This document shows positions 35,181 to 43,489 of a stretch of DNA of 64,000 bases, piece by piece. Every line of letters begins with the position of its first letter. Position 1 is the first letter of the stretch. The notes beneath the pieces were generated by a model that searched no databases, had not been told where the DNA came from, and saw only the letters and a program-made list of their open reading frames with translations. The DNA comes from Bacteroidales bacterium UBA4772 (lineage in GTDB: Bacteria; Bacteroidota; Bacteroidia; Bacteroidales; VadinHA17), in contig DHHM01000002.1 of NCBI GenBank assembly GCA_002403305.1, positions 1-64,000 of the forward strand. Direction: 5' to 3'. Made by a program: the position numbers and the translations under genes.

Positions 35181-38100
35181 CCCGGCCGTACCTCCCCGTA
35201 ATACCTGTTGAGCTCCCGCGAGGCCCTCTCTGCCAGCGCCGGCATGTCTAAAGAGGTTGCCTTCCTGTAAACCTCAAGCAGTGCCTGCAGTGAGACCGAG
35301 ACGGTGTAGTCAAGACCGTAACCCTTGTCATCAGGCAGGGCAGCAATGAAGGAGAGCGACGCCAGGGCATTGTCGGTGATGGTGTTGAAGATATCCTCGG
35401 CCCTCTCTCTCTCTCCTGCCATGGCCAGTGCCCCGGCGAGCTCGATGCTGAAATAATCATAGGGCATCTTCTCCGGAGGAACAATACCCAGACCCTTCTC
35501 TGCTGCTGCCAGAGCCCTGACGGTGTCTCCCTCGAGAACCAGCGCCCTGGAGAGACGTGCGAACTGACGCCGGAAAACATCGAACAGCCTCCGGTTATTC
35601 TCGTCAAGATATACACCCTCCTCACCGGCGTTGCCCCACCTGAAACTGTTCATCATATTTTCATACATCTCCCGGGTGTCCACCATGCCGGTCTCACCTG
35701 GTGCGGGAGGATCAATCCTTATCGGGCTGACCCTGTAGGCCATACCCTCCAGAACGAAGAAATCCTCGAGGCCGATATAGGTGGAACCAGGAACTGTGGT
35801 AGCATAATAGAGGGGCCGCTCCCAATTGTTTCCGGCCATGATGTCCATGACCGCAAGATCATCCTTGATGGCCATGGTGCCCTTGAATTTCCAGATCATC
35901 GGTATCAGCATCCTGTCAGCATGCCACGGCCGTACGGCACCGGTGGCGAGCACATGCGCCGAATCGACATCTACGATGAACTCCCTCACCGGTATGAAGT
36001 TGAAGAAGTCACCGCGGCCAGAGAGGTCAACCTTTGCCTTAGGGTCATCCGACCCGGCAAACTCGACAACCTTGCGTATGGGTGTGGGCTCCCTGATAAG
36101 ATCCTCGACGGGAAGCTGCACACGCTCACCCTCGACATATTTCTCCGGAGGCAGGGTGAAGGGCAACGGGTCGGACTCAAATGCCTTGCGGCTCATGGTC
36201 TCGATATAAAAGCCGCTCTGCAGGTAGCTGAGATTGGCTACACGCACATCGGTGCGGAAGCCTTCCACATCCTGAATGTACCATAGCGGAAACGAATCAT
36301 TGTCGCCGTAGGTCAGAAGAATGGCGTTCTCATCACACGTCGAGAGATAATTTGATGCTATATCCCTTGCCGTATACCTGTCAGACCGGTCATGGTCATC
36401 ATAGTTTTCCGCAATCAGCAGCAGGGGTACTGCGGCCAGGAGCACTGCAGAGGGGATCACCGCCGCGGGATAATCCTTCATAAACCGCCTCAGAAGATCG
36501 AAAAAGAGCATCACCCCCATGCCTATCCACATTGCCCAGGCATAAAACGACCCCGCATAGGCATAGTCCCTCTCCCTCGGCTGACTGGGATTCTGGTTGA
36601 GATAGGTGACTATGGCCAGCCCTGTCATGAGAAAGAGAAGCAGCACCAGCGAAAGTCCCTTCCTGTCTTTACGGTACTGCCAGAAGAGCCCCGCCAGTCC
36701 GGCCAGCAAAGGAAGGAGATAGTACCTGTTGTGTGCCGGATTATTCCGGTTCTCTGCCGGAAGCTGCGACTGGTCTCCGAGACGGGCATTGTCAATAAGG
36801 GGTATGCCTGAGACCCAGTTACCGTCCATGACGTTTCCGTTACCCTGAAGATCATTCTGGCGTCCGGACCAGTTCCACATGAAGTATCGCATGTACATCA
36901 CCCCCACCTGGTAGCGGAAGAAAAAACGGAGGTTCTCGCCGAACGACGGAAGGGTGACCTGTTCATTGCTGCCTCCTGACCTGACGGCCACCTTGCGTCC
37001 TTTCACCTTTCCCCAGTATTCATACTGGCGGATATGATCGGGGTCGCTGCTGTACATCCTGGGGAACAGCGTCATGAACCTCTTGTCATACTCGTATTCT
37101 GAACTGTAGTAGGGAACATATCTGCCCTCCTTCTTGTTGTACCCGCCCACCTTTCTCTCAATACCAACCACGGGGGCAGAGTAATAGTGACCGTAAACAA
37201 GGGGTGCACGGCCGTACTGTGTCCGGTTTATGTAGTAGATGAACGAAAAGACGTCGGAGGGGTCATTCTGGTTCATGGGAGGATGGGCGTTGGCCCTGAT
37301 GATGATGAGTGCGAACGATGAATATCCGAGAAGGAGCACCGCAGCCACAGTCATCACCTGGTTCAGGATGACCCTCTTCTTCTTCAGGGAATACCAGAGG
37401 CCTCCGGCTGTCAGGCCTACGAGGAGCACCAGGTATATGTAGAGCCCGGAATTGAATGGCATGCCCAGTGTGTTCACGAAGAAGAGCTCAAACCAGCCGG
37501 CTACCTTGGCCACCCCGGGGATGAAGAGGAAGTTAAGCACCCCCAGGATCAGAAAGCCCGCGAGTGTAGCGTATATAACCCCCTTTACCGTAACCTCGTA
37601 TTTGCGGAAGTACCATATGAGCACCAGCACCGGCAGTGCCAGCAGGTTAAGCAGGTGAACCCCGATGGAGAGTCCCATCAGGTATGCTATCAGTATTATC
37701 CATCTGCCTGCATGGGGGTCGTCAGCCTCATCATACCATCGCAGCATGGCCCAGAAGACTGCGGCGGTGAAGAGCGAGCTGGTGGCATAGACCTCTCCCT
37801 CCACTGCCGAGAACCAGAAGGTGTCGGAGAAGGCATAGGCCAGCGCACCCACAGCTCCCGAGGCCAGTATGGCAAGGGCTTTCCCTCCCCTGACATCCGT
37901 GCTGTCGCCGGTGGCCAGACGTATGAGCCTCGTGACGCTCCAGAAGAGAAACAGTATTGTAAAGGCGCTTGCCATTGCCGACATGATGTTCACCATCATG
38001 GCTACCTTCGAGGTGTCGCCACCGGCAAAGAGGGTAAAGAAACGGCCCAGCAGCAGGAAGAAGGGAGCACCGGGAGGATGACCCACCTCCAGCCTGTATG

Positions 38101-38230
38101 AGCAGAGTATGAACTCACCGCAGTCCCAGAAGCTGACAGTCGGTTCTATCGTCAGGAGGTAGACCAGGAGCGACACGGCAAACAGTGCCCATCCCGTTAT
38201 GTTGTTCCAGAACCTGAAATCCTTAATCAT
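35177..38230 (-). CDS. DUF2723-family membrane glycosyltransferase-like protein
   Basis: A 1017-residue protein. An N-terminal GT-C-like membrane part (about 12 helices, residues 1-590) begins with LLTIEPTVSFWDCGEFILCS, in which the Asp/Glu pair in the first periplasmic loop resembles protein O-mannosyltransferases. The soluble C-terminal part (about 600-1017) contains NAILLTYGDNDSFPLWYIQD and NWERPLYYATTVPGS. DUF2723 proteins are regarded as GT-C glycosyltransferases; in Bacteroidota a role in protein O-glycosylation or lipid-linked sugar transfer is plausible but not shown here. Coupled by a 4-bp overlap to a polysaccharide deacetylase gene. Confidence 0.88.
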   Translation of the reverse strand: MIKDFRFWNNITGWALFAVSLLVYLLTIEPTVSFWDCGEFILCSYRLEVGHPPGAPFFLLLGRFFTLFAGGDTSKVAMMVNIMSAMASAFTILFLFWSVTRLIRLATGDSTDVRGGKALAILASGAVGALAYAFSDTFWFSAVEGEVYATSSLFTAAVFWAMLRWYDEADDPHAGRWIILIAYLMGLSIGVHLLNLLALPVLVLIWYFRKYEVTVKGVIYATLAGFLILGVLNFLFIPGVAKVAGWFELFFVNTLGMPFNSGLYIYLVLLVGLTAGGLWYSLKKKRVILNQVMTVAAVLLLGYSSFALIIIRANAHPPMNQNDPSDVFSFIYYINRTQYGRAPLVYGHYYSAPVVGIERKVGGYNKKEGRYVPYYSSEYEYDKRFMTLFPRMYSSDPDHIRQYEYWGKVKGRKVAVRSGGSNEQVTLPSFGENLRFFFRYQVGVMYMRYFMWNWSGRQNDLQGNGNVMDGNWVSGIPLIDNARLGDQSQLPAENRNNPAHNRYYLLPLLAGLAGLFWQYRKDRKGLSLVLLLFLMTGLAIVTYLNQNPSQPRERDYAYAGSFYAWAMWIGMGVMLFFDLLRRFMKDYPAAVIPSAVLLAAVPLLLIAENYDDHDRSDRYTARDIASNYLSTCDENAILLTYGDNDSFPLWYIQDVEGFRTDVRVANLSYLQSGFYIETMSRKAFESDPLPFTLPPEKYVEGERVQLPVEDLIREPTPIRKVVEFAGSDDPKAKVDLSGRGDFFNFIPVREFIVDVDSAHVLATGAVRPWHADRMLIPMIWKFKGTMAIKDDLAVMDIMAGNNWERPLYYATTVPGSTYIGLEDFFVLEGMAYRVSPIRIDPPAPGETGMVDTREMYENMMNSFRWGNAGEEGVYLDENNRRLFDVFRRQFARLSRALVLEGDTVRALAAAEKGLGIVPPEKMPYDYFSIELAGALAMAGERERAEDIFNTITDNALASLSFIAALPDDKGYGLDYTVSVSLQALLEVYRKATSLDMPALAERASRELNRYYGEVRPG

Positions 38231-38239
38231 ATCCTTATC

Positions 38240-38752
38240 TTATTTATCTTCAGTAACAAACCTCCACGGCATGCTGACCCACGGCTCTCCGGCATAGTCG
38301 ATCGCCACACGGGGCAGTGCCCTCAACGACGGCCGGCGGCCGGTATCCTCCAGCCAGATGCGGGCAGAGGTGGTAAGATCCTCCCCGTTGTATGAACCGT
38401 CTATACCCAGTGCCCGGGTAACACGTCCCGGACCGGAAACGGATGCCACACCCCTGATAAGCACAGCCTGTGGATCACCAGCCTTTCCCGTCACTATGTT
38501 CATCATCCAATGCATGCCGTAAATAAAATAAATATAGAGATGACCTCCTTCCAGGTACATCACTTCGGTACGTCGCGTTCTCCCCCTGCTGGCATGACAC
38601 GCCCTGTCTTCCTCTCCGAGATAGGCTTCGGTCTCGGTTATCATGTACCGGCCGGAGTGATCACCCGCTCTGATAACGATATCTCTTCCCGGAAGCATCC
38701 TGGCCACACTCACCGCATCACCCAGGAAGAACGATCTCTCTGTAACTGGCAT
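38240..38752 (-). CDS. DNA-3-methyladenine glycosylase (AAG/MPG family)
   Basis: A 170-residue base-excision repair enzyme that removes alkylated or deaminated purines. The catalytic segment is MITETEAYLGEEDRACHASR (about residues 37-56), with the general-base Glu in TEAY. TRRTEVMYLEGGHLYIYFIYGMHWMMNIVT carries the conserved Tyr/His base-flipping residues, and PQAVLIRG and GPGRVTRALGID complete the family pattern. It is slightly shorter than typical (about 190-200). The gene lies 9 bp from its upstream neighbour, the deaminase. Confidence 0.9.
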   Translation of the reverse strand: MPVTERSFFLGDAVSVARMLPGRDIVIRAGDHSGRYMITETEAYLGEEDRACHASRGRTRRTEVMYLEGGHLYIYFIYGMHWMMNIVTGKAGDPQAVLIRGVASVSGPGRVTRALGIDGSYNGEDLTTSARIWLEDTGRRPSLRALPRVAIDYAGEPWVSMPWRFVTEDK

Positions 38753-38761
38753 CCCCGCTGA

Positions 38762-39241
38762 TCAATACCTTACCTTATCAGGGTACTCCTCCCACTTCCT
38801 CAGAACGTTGTCACCCTGATCCCGCAGTCCGCGCTCCATGACAATACTGCGCTCATCTTTGTCAAGCGCCAGCTCACTGTATATCTTTTCGTCGTCAAAC
38901 CCTGCTGAGGCAGCCTGGTGACGGTCAGAGGCATAGACAACCCTGCTGATACCCGCCCAGTAAATGGCTCCCAGACACATGGGGCAAGGCTCGCAGGATG
39001 CATATAACACACACTCGCTGAGGTCATGTGTGCCCAGCTGTGCGGAGGCCTGGCGTATGGCTTCTATCTCGGCATGGGCCGTGGGGTCATGCGAAGGCAC
39101 CACCATATTTGCTGCACGGGCAACAATATGACCGTTGCATGCTATCACCGCACCGAAAGGCCCGCCGCCCTCGCTGATGTTTCTGTAGGCGGTATCTATC
39201 GCCAGCTCAAGATATTCCCGGTCTATGCTTTTAAGTGTCAT
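38762..39241 (-). CDS. guaD: Nucleoside deaminase, guanine deaminase-like
   Basis: A 159-residue zinc deaminase of the cytidine/guanine deaminase fold. The motif HAEIEAIRQA (about residues 56-65) supplies the Zn ligand His and the proton-shuttle Glu, and SCEPCPMCLGAIYWAGI (about 87-103) supplies the two Zn cysteines. The C-terminal YSELALDKDERSIVMERGLR region and the overall length fit GuaD of B. subtilis type better than tRNA adenosine deaminase TadA. It would convert guanine to xanthine. First gene of the six-gene operon down to 32237. Confidence 0.82.
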   Translation of the reverse strand: MTLKSIDREYLELAIDTAYRNISEGGGPFGAVIACNGHIVARAANMVVPSHDPTAHAEIEAIRQASAQLGTHDLSECVLYASCEPCPMCLGAIYWAGISRVVYASDRHQAASAGFDDEKIYSELALDKDERSIVMERGLRDQGDNVLRKWEEYPDKVRY

Positions 39242-39375
39242 CTCTGCATTATGTGAAAACTAACAACGTGTAAAAATAAGAAAAGAATGTAGCTCCGGTA
39301 AATGAACAGAAACTATTGTCGCGTCAAATCTCTCTTTAACAGTTTGAACCCCGGGGAAAATTAAAAGTACAACAT

Positions 39376-39407
39376 ATTGCTCAGAATAAAAATAAGTTGT
39401 ATTTTTG
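39376..39407 (+). promoter_or_regulatory. Promoter of the rplM-rpsI operon
   Basis: TATTTTTG at 39400-39407 matches TAnnTTTG, with ATTG at 39376-39379 (one mismatch to TTTG) exactly 20 bp upstream. Transcription would begin near 39414, at the hairpin of the leader. Confidence 0.75.
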
Positions 39408-39470
39408 CAGACCCCAAAATCGGGGTTTTTATTTTGAATTTATATTAATTACCAAAACCTTAGTACCAAA
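39408..39470 (+). promoter_or_regulatory. rplM 5' leader with hairpin, candidate L13 autoregulatory leader
   Basis: ACCCC (39411-39415) and GGGGT (39422-39426) form a stem with a 6-nt loop, extended by G-T and A-T pairs. A T-run and an AT-rich stretch then lead to the GTG start of rplM. Ribosomal leader motifs upstream of L13 have been proposed in Bacteroidia. Whether this is one needs a covariance-model search. Confidence 0.5.
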
Positions 39471-39926
39471 GTGAACACCTTAAGCTACAAGACAGTATCG
39501 GCCAACAAGGCGACTGTTGAAAAAGAGTGGGTACTTGTAGATGCGGAGGGTCAGACACTCGGACGTCTGGCATCTGTTGTTGCCCTGATGCTGAGGGGGA
39601 AGCACAAGACCAGCTTCACACCCCATGTCGACTGTGGAGACAACGTCATTGTTATCAACGCTGAGAAGATCACGATGACAGGAGCAAAGATGACAGACAA
39701 GGAGTACATCAGGCATACGGGTTATCCCGGAGGCCAGAGGATTGTCAAGGCTGACGAGCTGATGAAGAAGCACCCGACACGGATGATTGAATACGCCGTC
39801 AAGGGCATGCTCCCGAAAAACAGGCTTGGAAGCGCCATCTTCAGGAACCTTTATGTGTATGAGGGCCCGGAACACAAACATGAGGCCCAGCAACCCAAAC
39901 TAATAGATTTAAAAACCATTAAGTAA
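39471..39926 (+). CDS. rplM: Ribosomal protein L13
   Basis: A 151-residue 50S protein. The start is GTG; MNTLSYKTVSANKATVEKEW aligns with Bacteroidota L13 N-termini, and no upstream ATG exists in frame. Typical segments are VDAEGQTLGRLASVVALMLR, TPHVDCGDNVIVINAEKI and HPTRMIEYAVKGMLPKNRLG. It binds 23S rRNA early in assembly. rpsI follows after 5 bp, the usual L13-S9 pairing. The operon has a good promoter and a structured leader upstream, in keeping with feedback control by a ribosomal protein. Confidence 0.97.
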   Translation: MNTLSYKTVSANKATVEKEWVLVDAEGQTLGRLASVVALMLRGKHKTSFTPHVDCGDNVIVINAEKITMTGAKMTDKEYIRHTGYPGGQRIVKADELMKKHPTRMIEYAVKGMLPKNRLGSAIFRNLYVYEGPEHKHEAQQPKLIDLKTIK

Positions 39927-39931
39927 GAAAC

Positions 39932-40318
39932 ATGGAAGTTATCAACGCTATCGGAAGAAGGAAGGCAGCGGTCGCCAGGGTTTACCTCAGCGACGGTAAG
40001 GGGCAGATTACGATCAACGACCGGGAGTATAAGCAGTATTTCCCTGACGAGATCCTTCAGTATGTTGTCCTTCAGCCACTCAACCTTCTTGAAGTTGCCG
40101 ACAAATATGACATCAGAGTCACGCTTGACGGCGGTGGATTCAAAGGTCAGGCAGAGGCGGTGCGTCTCGGGATTTCCAGGGCTCTCATCCAGATCGATCC
40201 GGAATACAAGCCTAAGCTGAAAGCTGAAGGCTTCACCACCCGCGATCCCCGCGAGGTCGAGAGGAAAAAGCCCGGCAGACCCAAGGCACGCAAGAGATTC
40301 CAGTTCAGCAAGCGTTAG
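39932..40318 (+). CDS. rpsI: Ribosomal protein S9
   Basis: A 128-residue 30S protein starting MEVINAIGRRKAAVARVYLS. The middle GGGFKGQAEAVRLGISRALI and the basic tail RDPREVERKKPGRPKARKRFQFSKR end in the conserved KR that reaches the P-site tRNA. It follows rplM by 5 bp. The next gene, rpsB, is 117 bp away behind a structured leader. Confidence 0.97.
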   Translation: MEVINAIGRRKAAVARVYLSDGKGQITINDREYKQYFPDEILQYVVLQPLNLLEVADKYDIRVTLDGGGFKGQAEAVRLGISRALIQIDPEYKPKLKAEGFTTRDPREVERKKPGRPKARKRFQFSKR

Positions 40319-40354
40319 GAGTTCAACAGCAATTTATCATAGATGCAGGTTTAG

Positions 40355-40398
40355 TATCTAAATTGCATTGACTTCCCGCCAGGAACTACTCTGCAATT
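40355..40398 (+). promoter_or_regulatory. Structured leader upstream of rpsB
   Basis: AATTGCA (40361-40367) and TGCAATT (40392-40398) form a perfect 7-bp outer stem, enclosing TTCC (40373-40376) and GGAA (40382-40385). The structure ends 37 nt before the rpsB ATG at 40436. It could be a site for S2 feedback or a processing hairpin; the family is not recognised with certainty. Confidence 0.5.
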
Positions 40399-40435
40399 GA
40401 CTTCACAGAACGTAAACTTAACAATCACTATCAAA

Positions 40436-41308
40436 ATGTCAAGAACCAATTTCAAAGAATTACTTGATGCCGGCGCACACTTCGGACACCTGAAGAGAAA
40501 ATGGAACCCGGGCATGGCTCCCTATATCTTTATGGAGCGCAACGGCATTCACATTATCGACCTTGAAAAGACCATCATCAAGATTGACGAGGCTGCAGCT
40601 GCCCTGAAGCAGATAGCCAGGTCAGGACGCAAGGTGCTCTTCGTTGCCACCAAAAAGCAGGCGAAAGAGATTGTTGCCGAGAAGGTGGGAGCGGTTAACA
40701 TGCCGTTTGTGACCGAGAGATGGCCGGGAGGAATGCTCACCAATTTCCCCACGATACGCAAGGCGGTCAAGAAGATGGGATCAATAGATAAGATGGCCAC
40801 CGACGGCACGTTCGACAACCTCTCCAAGAGAGAGAGACTGCAGATTACACGCCAGAGAGCCAAACTTGAAAAGAACCTCGGATCCATAGCCGACATGACC
40901 CGCCAGCCCTCAGCGCTGTTCGTGGTTGACGTTGTCAAGGAAAAAATTGCTGTGCATGAGGCTAAAAGACTGGGTATCCCCGTCTTTGCCATGGTTGATA
41001 CAAATTCAGACCCCTCTGATATAGACTTTGTGATCCCCGCCAATGACGATGCAGCAAAGTCCATCTCACTGGTGATAGACATCATGTGTAGAGCCATTGC
41101 GGAAGGTCTCGAGGAGCGCAAGTCAGAAAAAGACAAGGAGAGCGCCTCCGGAGACAAGGAAGAGGCTGCCGGGGAAAAAGGCAGACGCAGGTTCAGTGCC
41201 GATGATTACACTGAGGAAAAAGCCGGTGTGGCAGATGAGGATGAGCCGGAGACTGAGGCTGCTGCAGAAGAAGCAACCGATGCAAAGGCGACAGGAGAGG
41301 AGGAATAA
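40436..41308 (+). CDS. rpsB: Ribosomal protein S2 with acidic C-terminal extension
   Basis: A 290-residue 30S protein from the ATG at 40436 (MSRTNFKELLDAGAHFGHLK); an in-frame TTG at 40397 lies inside the leader stem and is rejected. Conserved segments are RKWNPGMAPYIFMERNGIHI, ERWPGGMLTNFPTIRKAVKK, PSALFVVDVVKEKIAVHEAK and AMVDTNSDPSDIDFVIPAND. The last 65 residues are an Ala/Glu/Lys/Asp-rich low-complexity tail not required for the S2 fold; such tails are common in Bacteroidota. tsf follows after 30 bp, the usual rpsB-tsf order. Confidence 0.97.
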   Translation: MSRTNFKELLDAGAHFGHLKRKWNPGMAPYIFMERNGIHIIDLEKTIIKIDEAAAALKQIARSGRKVLFVATKKQAKEIVAEKVGAVNMPFVTERWPGGMLTNFPTIRKAVKKMGSIDKMATDGTFDNLSKRERLQITRQRAKLEKNLGSIADMTRQPSALFVVDVVKEKIAVHEAKRLGIPVFAMVDTNSDPSDIDFVIPANDDAAKSISLVIDIMCRAIAEGLEERKSEKDKESASGDKEEAAGEKGRRRFSADDYTEEKAGVADEDEPETEAAAEEATDAKATGEEE

Positions 41309-41338
41309 TTATTTCAACCATTAAAAAGATTTATTACT

Positions 41339-42169
41339 ATGTCAAATATTAGCGCTGCCGATGTCGCCAAACTGAGAAGGATGACAGGCGCCGGCATGAT
41401 GGATTGCAAAAAGGCCCTTGAAGAAGCAGAGGGCAACTTTGAAAAAGCACAGGAACTGATACGCAAGAGAGGCCAGGCAATAGCTAACAAGCGCGCCGAC
41501 CGCGAAGCAACAGAAGGTGTTGTACTGGCAAAGACAACAGCTGACGGCACCAGGGGCATGATGACAGCTCTCAACTGCGAAACTGATTTCGTGGCAAAAA
41601 ACGCTGACTTCATAGCTCTCAGCCATAAGATTCTCGACACCGCACTGAGCAGTAACCCTGTTGACCTCGAAGCACTGAAGGAGACCGTCACCGACGGAAA
41701 GAAAATATCCGAACTGGTACTCGAAAACAGCGGCATCACCGGTGAGAAATTTGAACTCTCCTTTTTCAGTAAGATAGAAGCAGCAGCCGTCCAGGCATAT
41801 ATTCACCAGGGCAACATGCTTGCCACCCTCGTCGGCTTCAACAAGGCCGGCATTGAGACACAGGTGTACAAGGATGTGGCCATGCAGGTGGCTGCCATGA
41901 ACCCCGTTGCCGTTGATAAGGACGATGTGCCTGAGAAAATTCTCGCACAGGAGCTCGATATAGCCAGGGAGCAGGCCAGACGCGAAGGCAAGCCCGAAGA
42001 GATGCTTGAAAAAATTGCTCAGGGCAAGCTTAACAAGTTCTTTAAGGAGAGCACCCTGCTGAACCAGGAGTTCATCAAGGATAACAAGCTCACCATAAGA
42101 CAGTATCTTCAGAGCAAGGACAAGGATCTTACGGTCACCGGATTCGTTCGCTTCACTCTGAACACCTGA
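41339..42169 (+). CDS. tsf: Elongation factor Ts
   Basis: A 276-residue guanine nucleotide exchange factor for EF-Tu. The N-terminal UBA-like domain is VAKLRRMTGAGMMDCKKALE, and the EF-Tu contact motif NCETDFVAKNADF lies near residues 78-90. The C-terminal domain includes IHQGNMLATLVGFN and VAMQVAAMNPVAV. Length is typical. It ends a transcript at the strong terminator 42208-42250. Confidence 0.97.
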   Translation: MSNISAADVAKLRRMTGAGMMDCKKALEEAEGNFEKAQELIRKRGQAIANKRADREATEGVVLAKTTADGTRGMMTALNCETDFVAKNADFIALSHKILDTALSSNPVDLEALKETVTDGKKISELVLENSGITGEKFELSFFSKIEAAAVQAYIHQGNMLATLVGFNKAGIETQVYKDVAMQVAAMNPVAVDKDDVPEKILAQELDIAREQARREGKPEEMLEKIAQGKLNKFFKESTLLNQEFIKDNKLTIRQYLQSKDKDLTVTGFVRFTLNT

Positions 42170-42207
42170 CCCACAGCAAGAGACAACGCTACCCTCAGGG
42201 GAAATTC

Positions 42208-42250
42208 ATAAAGCAAAGACGCCACAACAGGGCGTCTTTGCTTTTTTTTT
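42208..42250 (+). terminator. Strong intrinsic terminator after tsf
   Basis: AAGCAAAGACGCC (42211-42223) and its exact complement (42231-42243) form a 13-bp stem with a 7-nt loop. The complement runs into a tract of nine Ts. Confidence 0.95.
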
Positions 42251-42301
42251 GACCCAAACCTTAAAAATTAGTAACTTGTACCGATAATAATATTTAAAGG
42301 A

Positions 42302-42508
42302 ATGAAAAAAAACATCGGTAAAACGGACATGATTGTACGCCTTGTACTGGCAGCAGTACTCCTGATTCTCTATTTCGTCATTAATGCGAAGATTCTCGGA
42401 CTGATCTTCATCATTCTGGCTATCATCCTGGCTCTCACCGCACTGACAGGAACCTGCCCCATCTATTATATCTTCAGGACGAACACCCTGGAGAAGAAGG
42501 AGGAGTAG
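42302..42508 (+). CDS. DUF2892-family small membrane protein
   Basis: A 68-residue protein starting MKKNIGKTDMIVRLVLAAVL. Two membrane helices (about residues 11-27 and 30-48) are followed by the short TGTCPIYYIFRTNTLEKKEE tail with one cysteine. The NIGxxDRxxR-type start and the TGxCPxY motif fit DUF2892 (YgaP-type membrane domain). Function unknown. Flanked by terminators on both sides, so it is a single-gene unit. Confidence 0.88.
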   Translation: MKKNIGKTDMIVRLVLAAVLLILYFVINAKILGLIFIILAIILALTALTGTCPIYYIFRTNTLEKKEE

Positions 42509-42533
42509 CCGTCACCTTCAAGGTTATCAACCG

Positions 42534-42572
42534 ATGCAGCATCGTCCTTAGAGGGTCTTGCTGCATTTTTTA
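42534..42572 (+). terminator. Terminator after the DUF2892 gene
   Basis: ATGCAGCA (42534-42541) pairs with TGCTGCAT (42559-42566), with an inner CCT/AGG stem, and is followed by TTTTT. Confidence 0.75.
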
Positions 42573-42636
42573 TGGCTGTCAGCCCTACCGGGCACAATTT
42601 TTGTTAATTTCGTTACCATCATAATAACAGATCGTT

Positions 42637-42738
42637 GCAATGAAACTTGCATGAGCAGTAACCCGCAAAAGAGAATGATTATTTGACTACATGTAAGTTC
42701 CATTCGACCAATCAAATAATATTAAATAATCGAATGAA
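42637..42738 (+). repeat. Duplicated two-hairpin element, copy A, at the pyrH start
   Basis: About 101 nt shared with 49848-49948 as ordered blocks GCAATGAAAC, TGCATGAG, CAAAAGA, TTTGACTAC, AAGTTCCATTCGACC and CGAATGAA. Hairpin 1: AACTTGCATG (42644-42653) with CATGTAAGTT (42690-42699), one G-T pair, 56 nt overall. Hairpin 2: CATTCG (42701-42706) with CGAATG (42731-42736). The pyrH ATG (42734-42736) lies in the 3' arm of hairpin 2, so folding could hide the start codon. Confidence 0.85.
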
Positions 42739-43441
42739 GTACAACAGGATACTGCTAAAGCTCAGCGGCGAATCGGCCGGCGGCGCTGACGGCACCGGCA
42801 TCGATGCCGGGGTGCTTACCGCCTATGCACAGCAGATAAAGAGCGTGGTATCAATGGGATGCCAGGTTGCCATAGTCATCGGGGGAGGGAACATATTCCG
42901 CGGACTGGACAGCAGCGGTGAAGGCTATGACCGTGTCAAGGGTGACCAGATGGGCATGCTTGCCACCGTCATCAACAGTCTTGCACTCGAGAGCTTTATC
43001 ACCAGGGCCGGATGCAGTGCAAAGGTCTTCACCTCAATCCGCATGGAACCCGTGGGAGAACTCTATACCCGTGACAGGGTCGAATCAGCACTTGAGTGTG
43101 GCTGCGTTTGCATACTGGCAGGCGGCACCGGCAATCCCTTCTTCACCACTGACACTGCAGCAGCACTGCGCGCCGTGGAGCTGAAGTGCGATGTACTGCT
43201 CAAGGGCACCAGGGTGGATGGTGTTTATACCGCTGACCCGGAGAAAGACCCTTCTGCGGTCAGGTTTGAGACTCTTACCTTCACCGAAGCTCTTGAGAAG
43301 AAACTCCGGGTGATGGACCAGACAGCCTTTGCCATGTGCAGCGAGAACGGCTTGCCCGTTATCGTTTTTGACATGAACAGGGAGGGAAACCTTGAGGCAG
43401 TCATCAGCGGCAGCAGTCAGGGTACCCTCATTACTCCCTGA
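42734..43441 (+). CDS. pyrH: UMP kinase
   Basis: A 235-residue hexameric amino-acid-kinase-fold enzyme converting UMP to UDP in pyrimidine synthesis. The start is the ATG at 42734 (MKYNRILLKLSGESAGG); an in-frame TTG at 42683 lies inside the repeat element and is rejected. Motifs: LLKLSGES (about residues 6-13), VIGGGNIFRG (about 49-58), ILAGGTGNPFFTTDTAAALR (about 125-144) and LLKGTRVDGVYTADPEKDP. frr follows after 48 bp. Unusually, its start codon is enclosed in the hairpin of the duplicated element. Confidence 0.96.
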   Translation: MKYNRILLKLSGESAGGADGTGIDAGVLTAYAQQIKSVVSMGCQVAIVIGGGNIFRGLDSSGEGYDRVKGDQMGMLATVINSLALESFITRAGCSAKVFTSIRMEPVGELYTRDRVESALECGCVCILAGGTGNPFFTTDTAAALRAVELKCDVLLKGTRVDGVYTADPEKDPSAVRFETLTFTEALEKKLRVMDQTAFAMCSENGLPVIVFDMNREGNLEAVISGSSQGTLITP

Positions 43442-43456
43442 AAAAAATATTTTAAT

Positions 43457-43464
43457 TACATTTG
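43457..43464 (+). promoter_or_regulatory. Candidate -7 box for frr
   Basis: TACATTTG matches TAnnTTTG, 26 bp before the frr ATG. The -33 element would fall at the pyrH stop and is not a good match. Confidence 0.4.
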
Positions 43465-43489
43465 CCTAATCCGGAACAATACCAAGACA

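Noticed and set aside
40549..41157. Minus-strand frame (202 codons) opposite rpsB
   Set aside because: Shadow of a ribosomal protein gene; Ser/Ala/Leu-rich with no recognisable product.
42683..42733. TTG-extended start of pyrH
   Set aside because: The added 17 residues lie in the duplicated non-coding element; UMP kinases start at the ATG at 42734.
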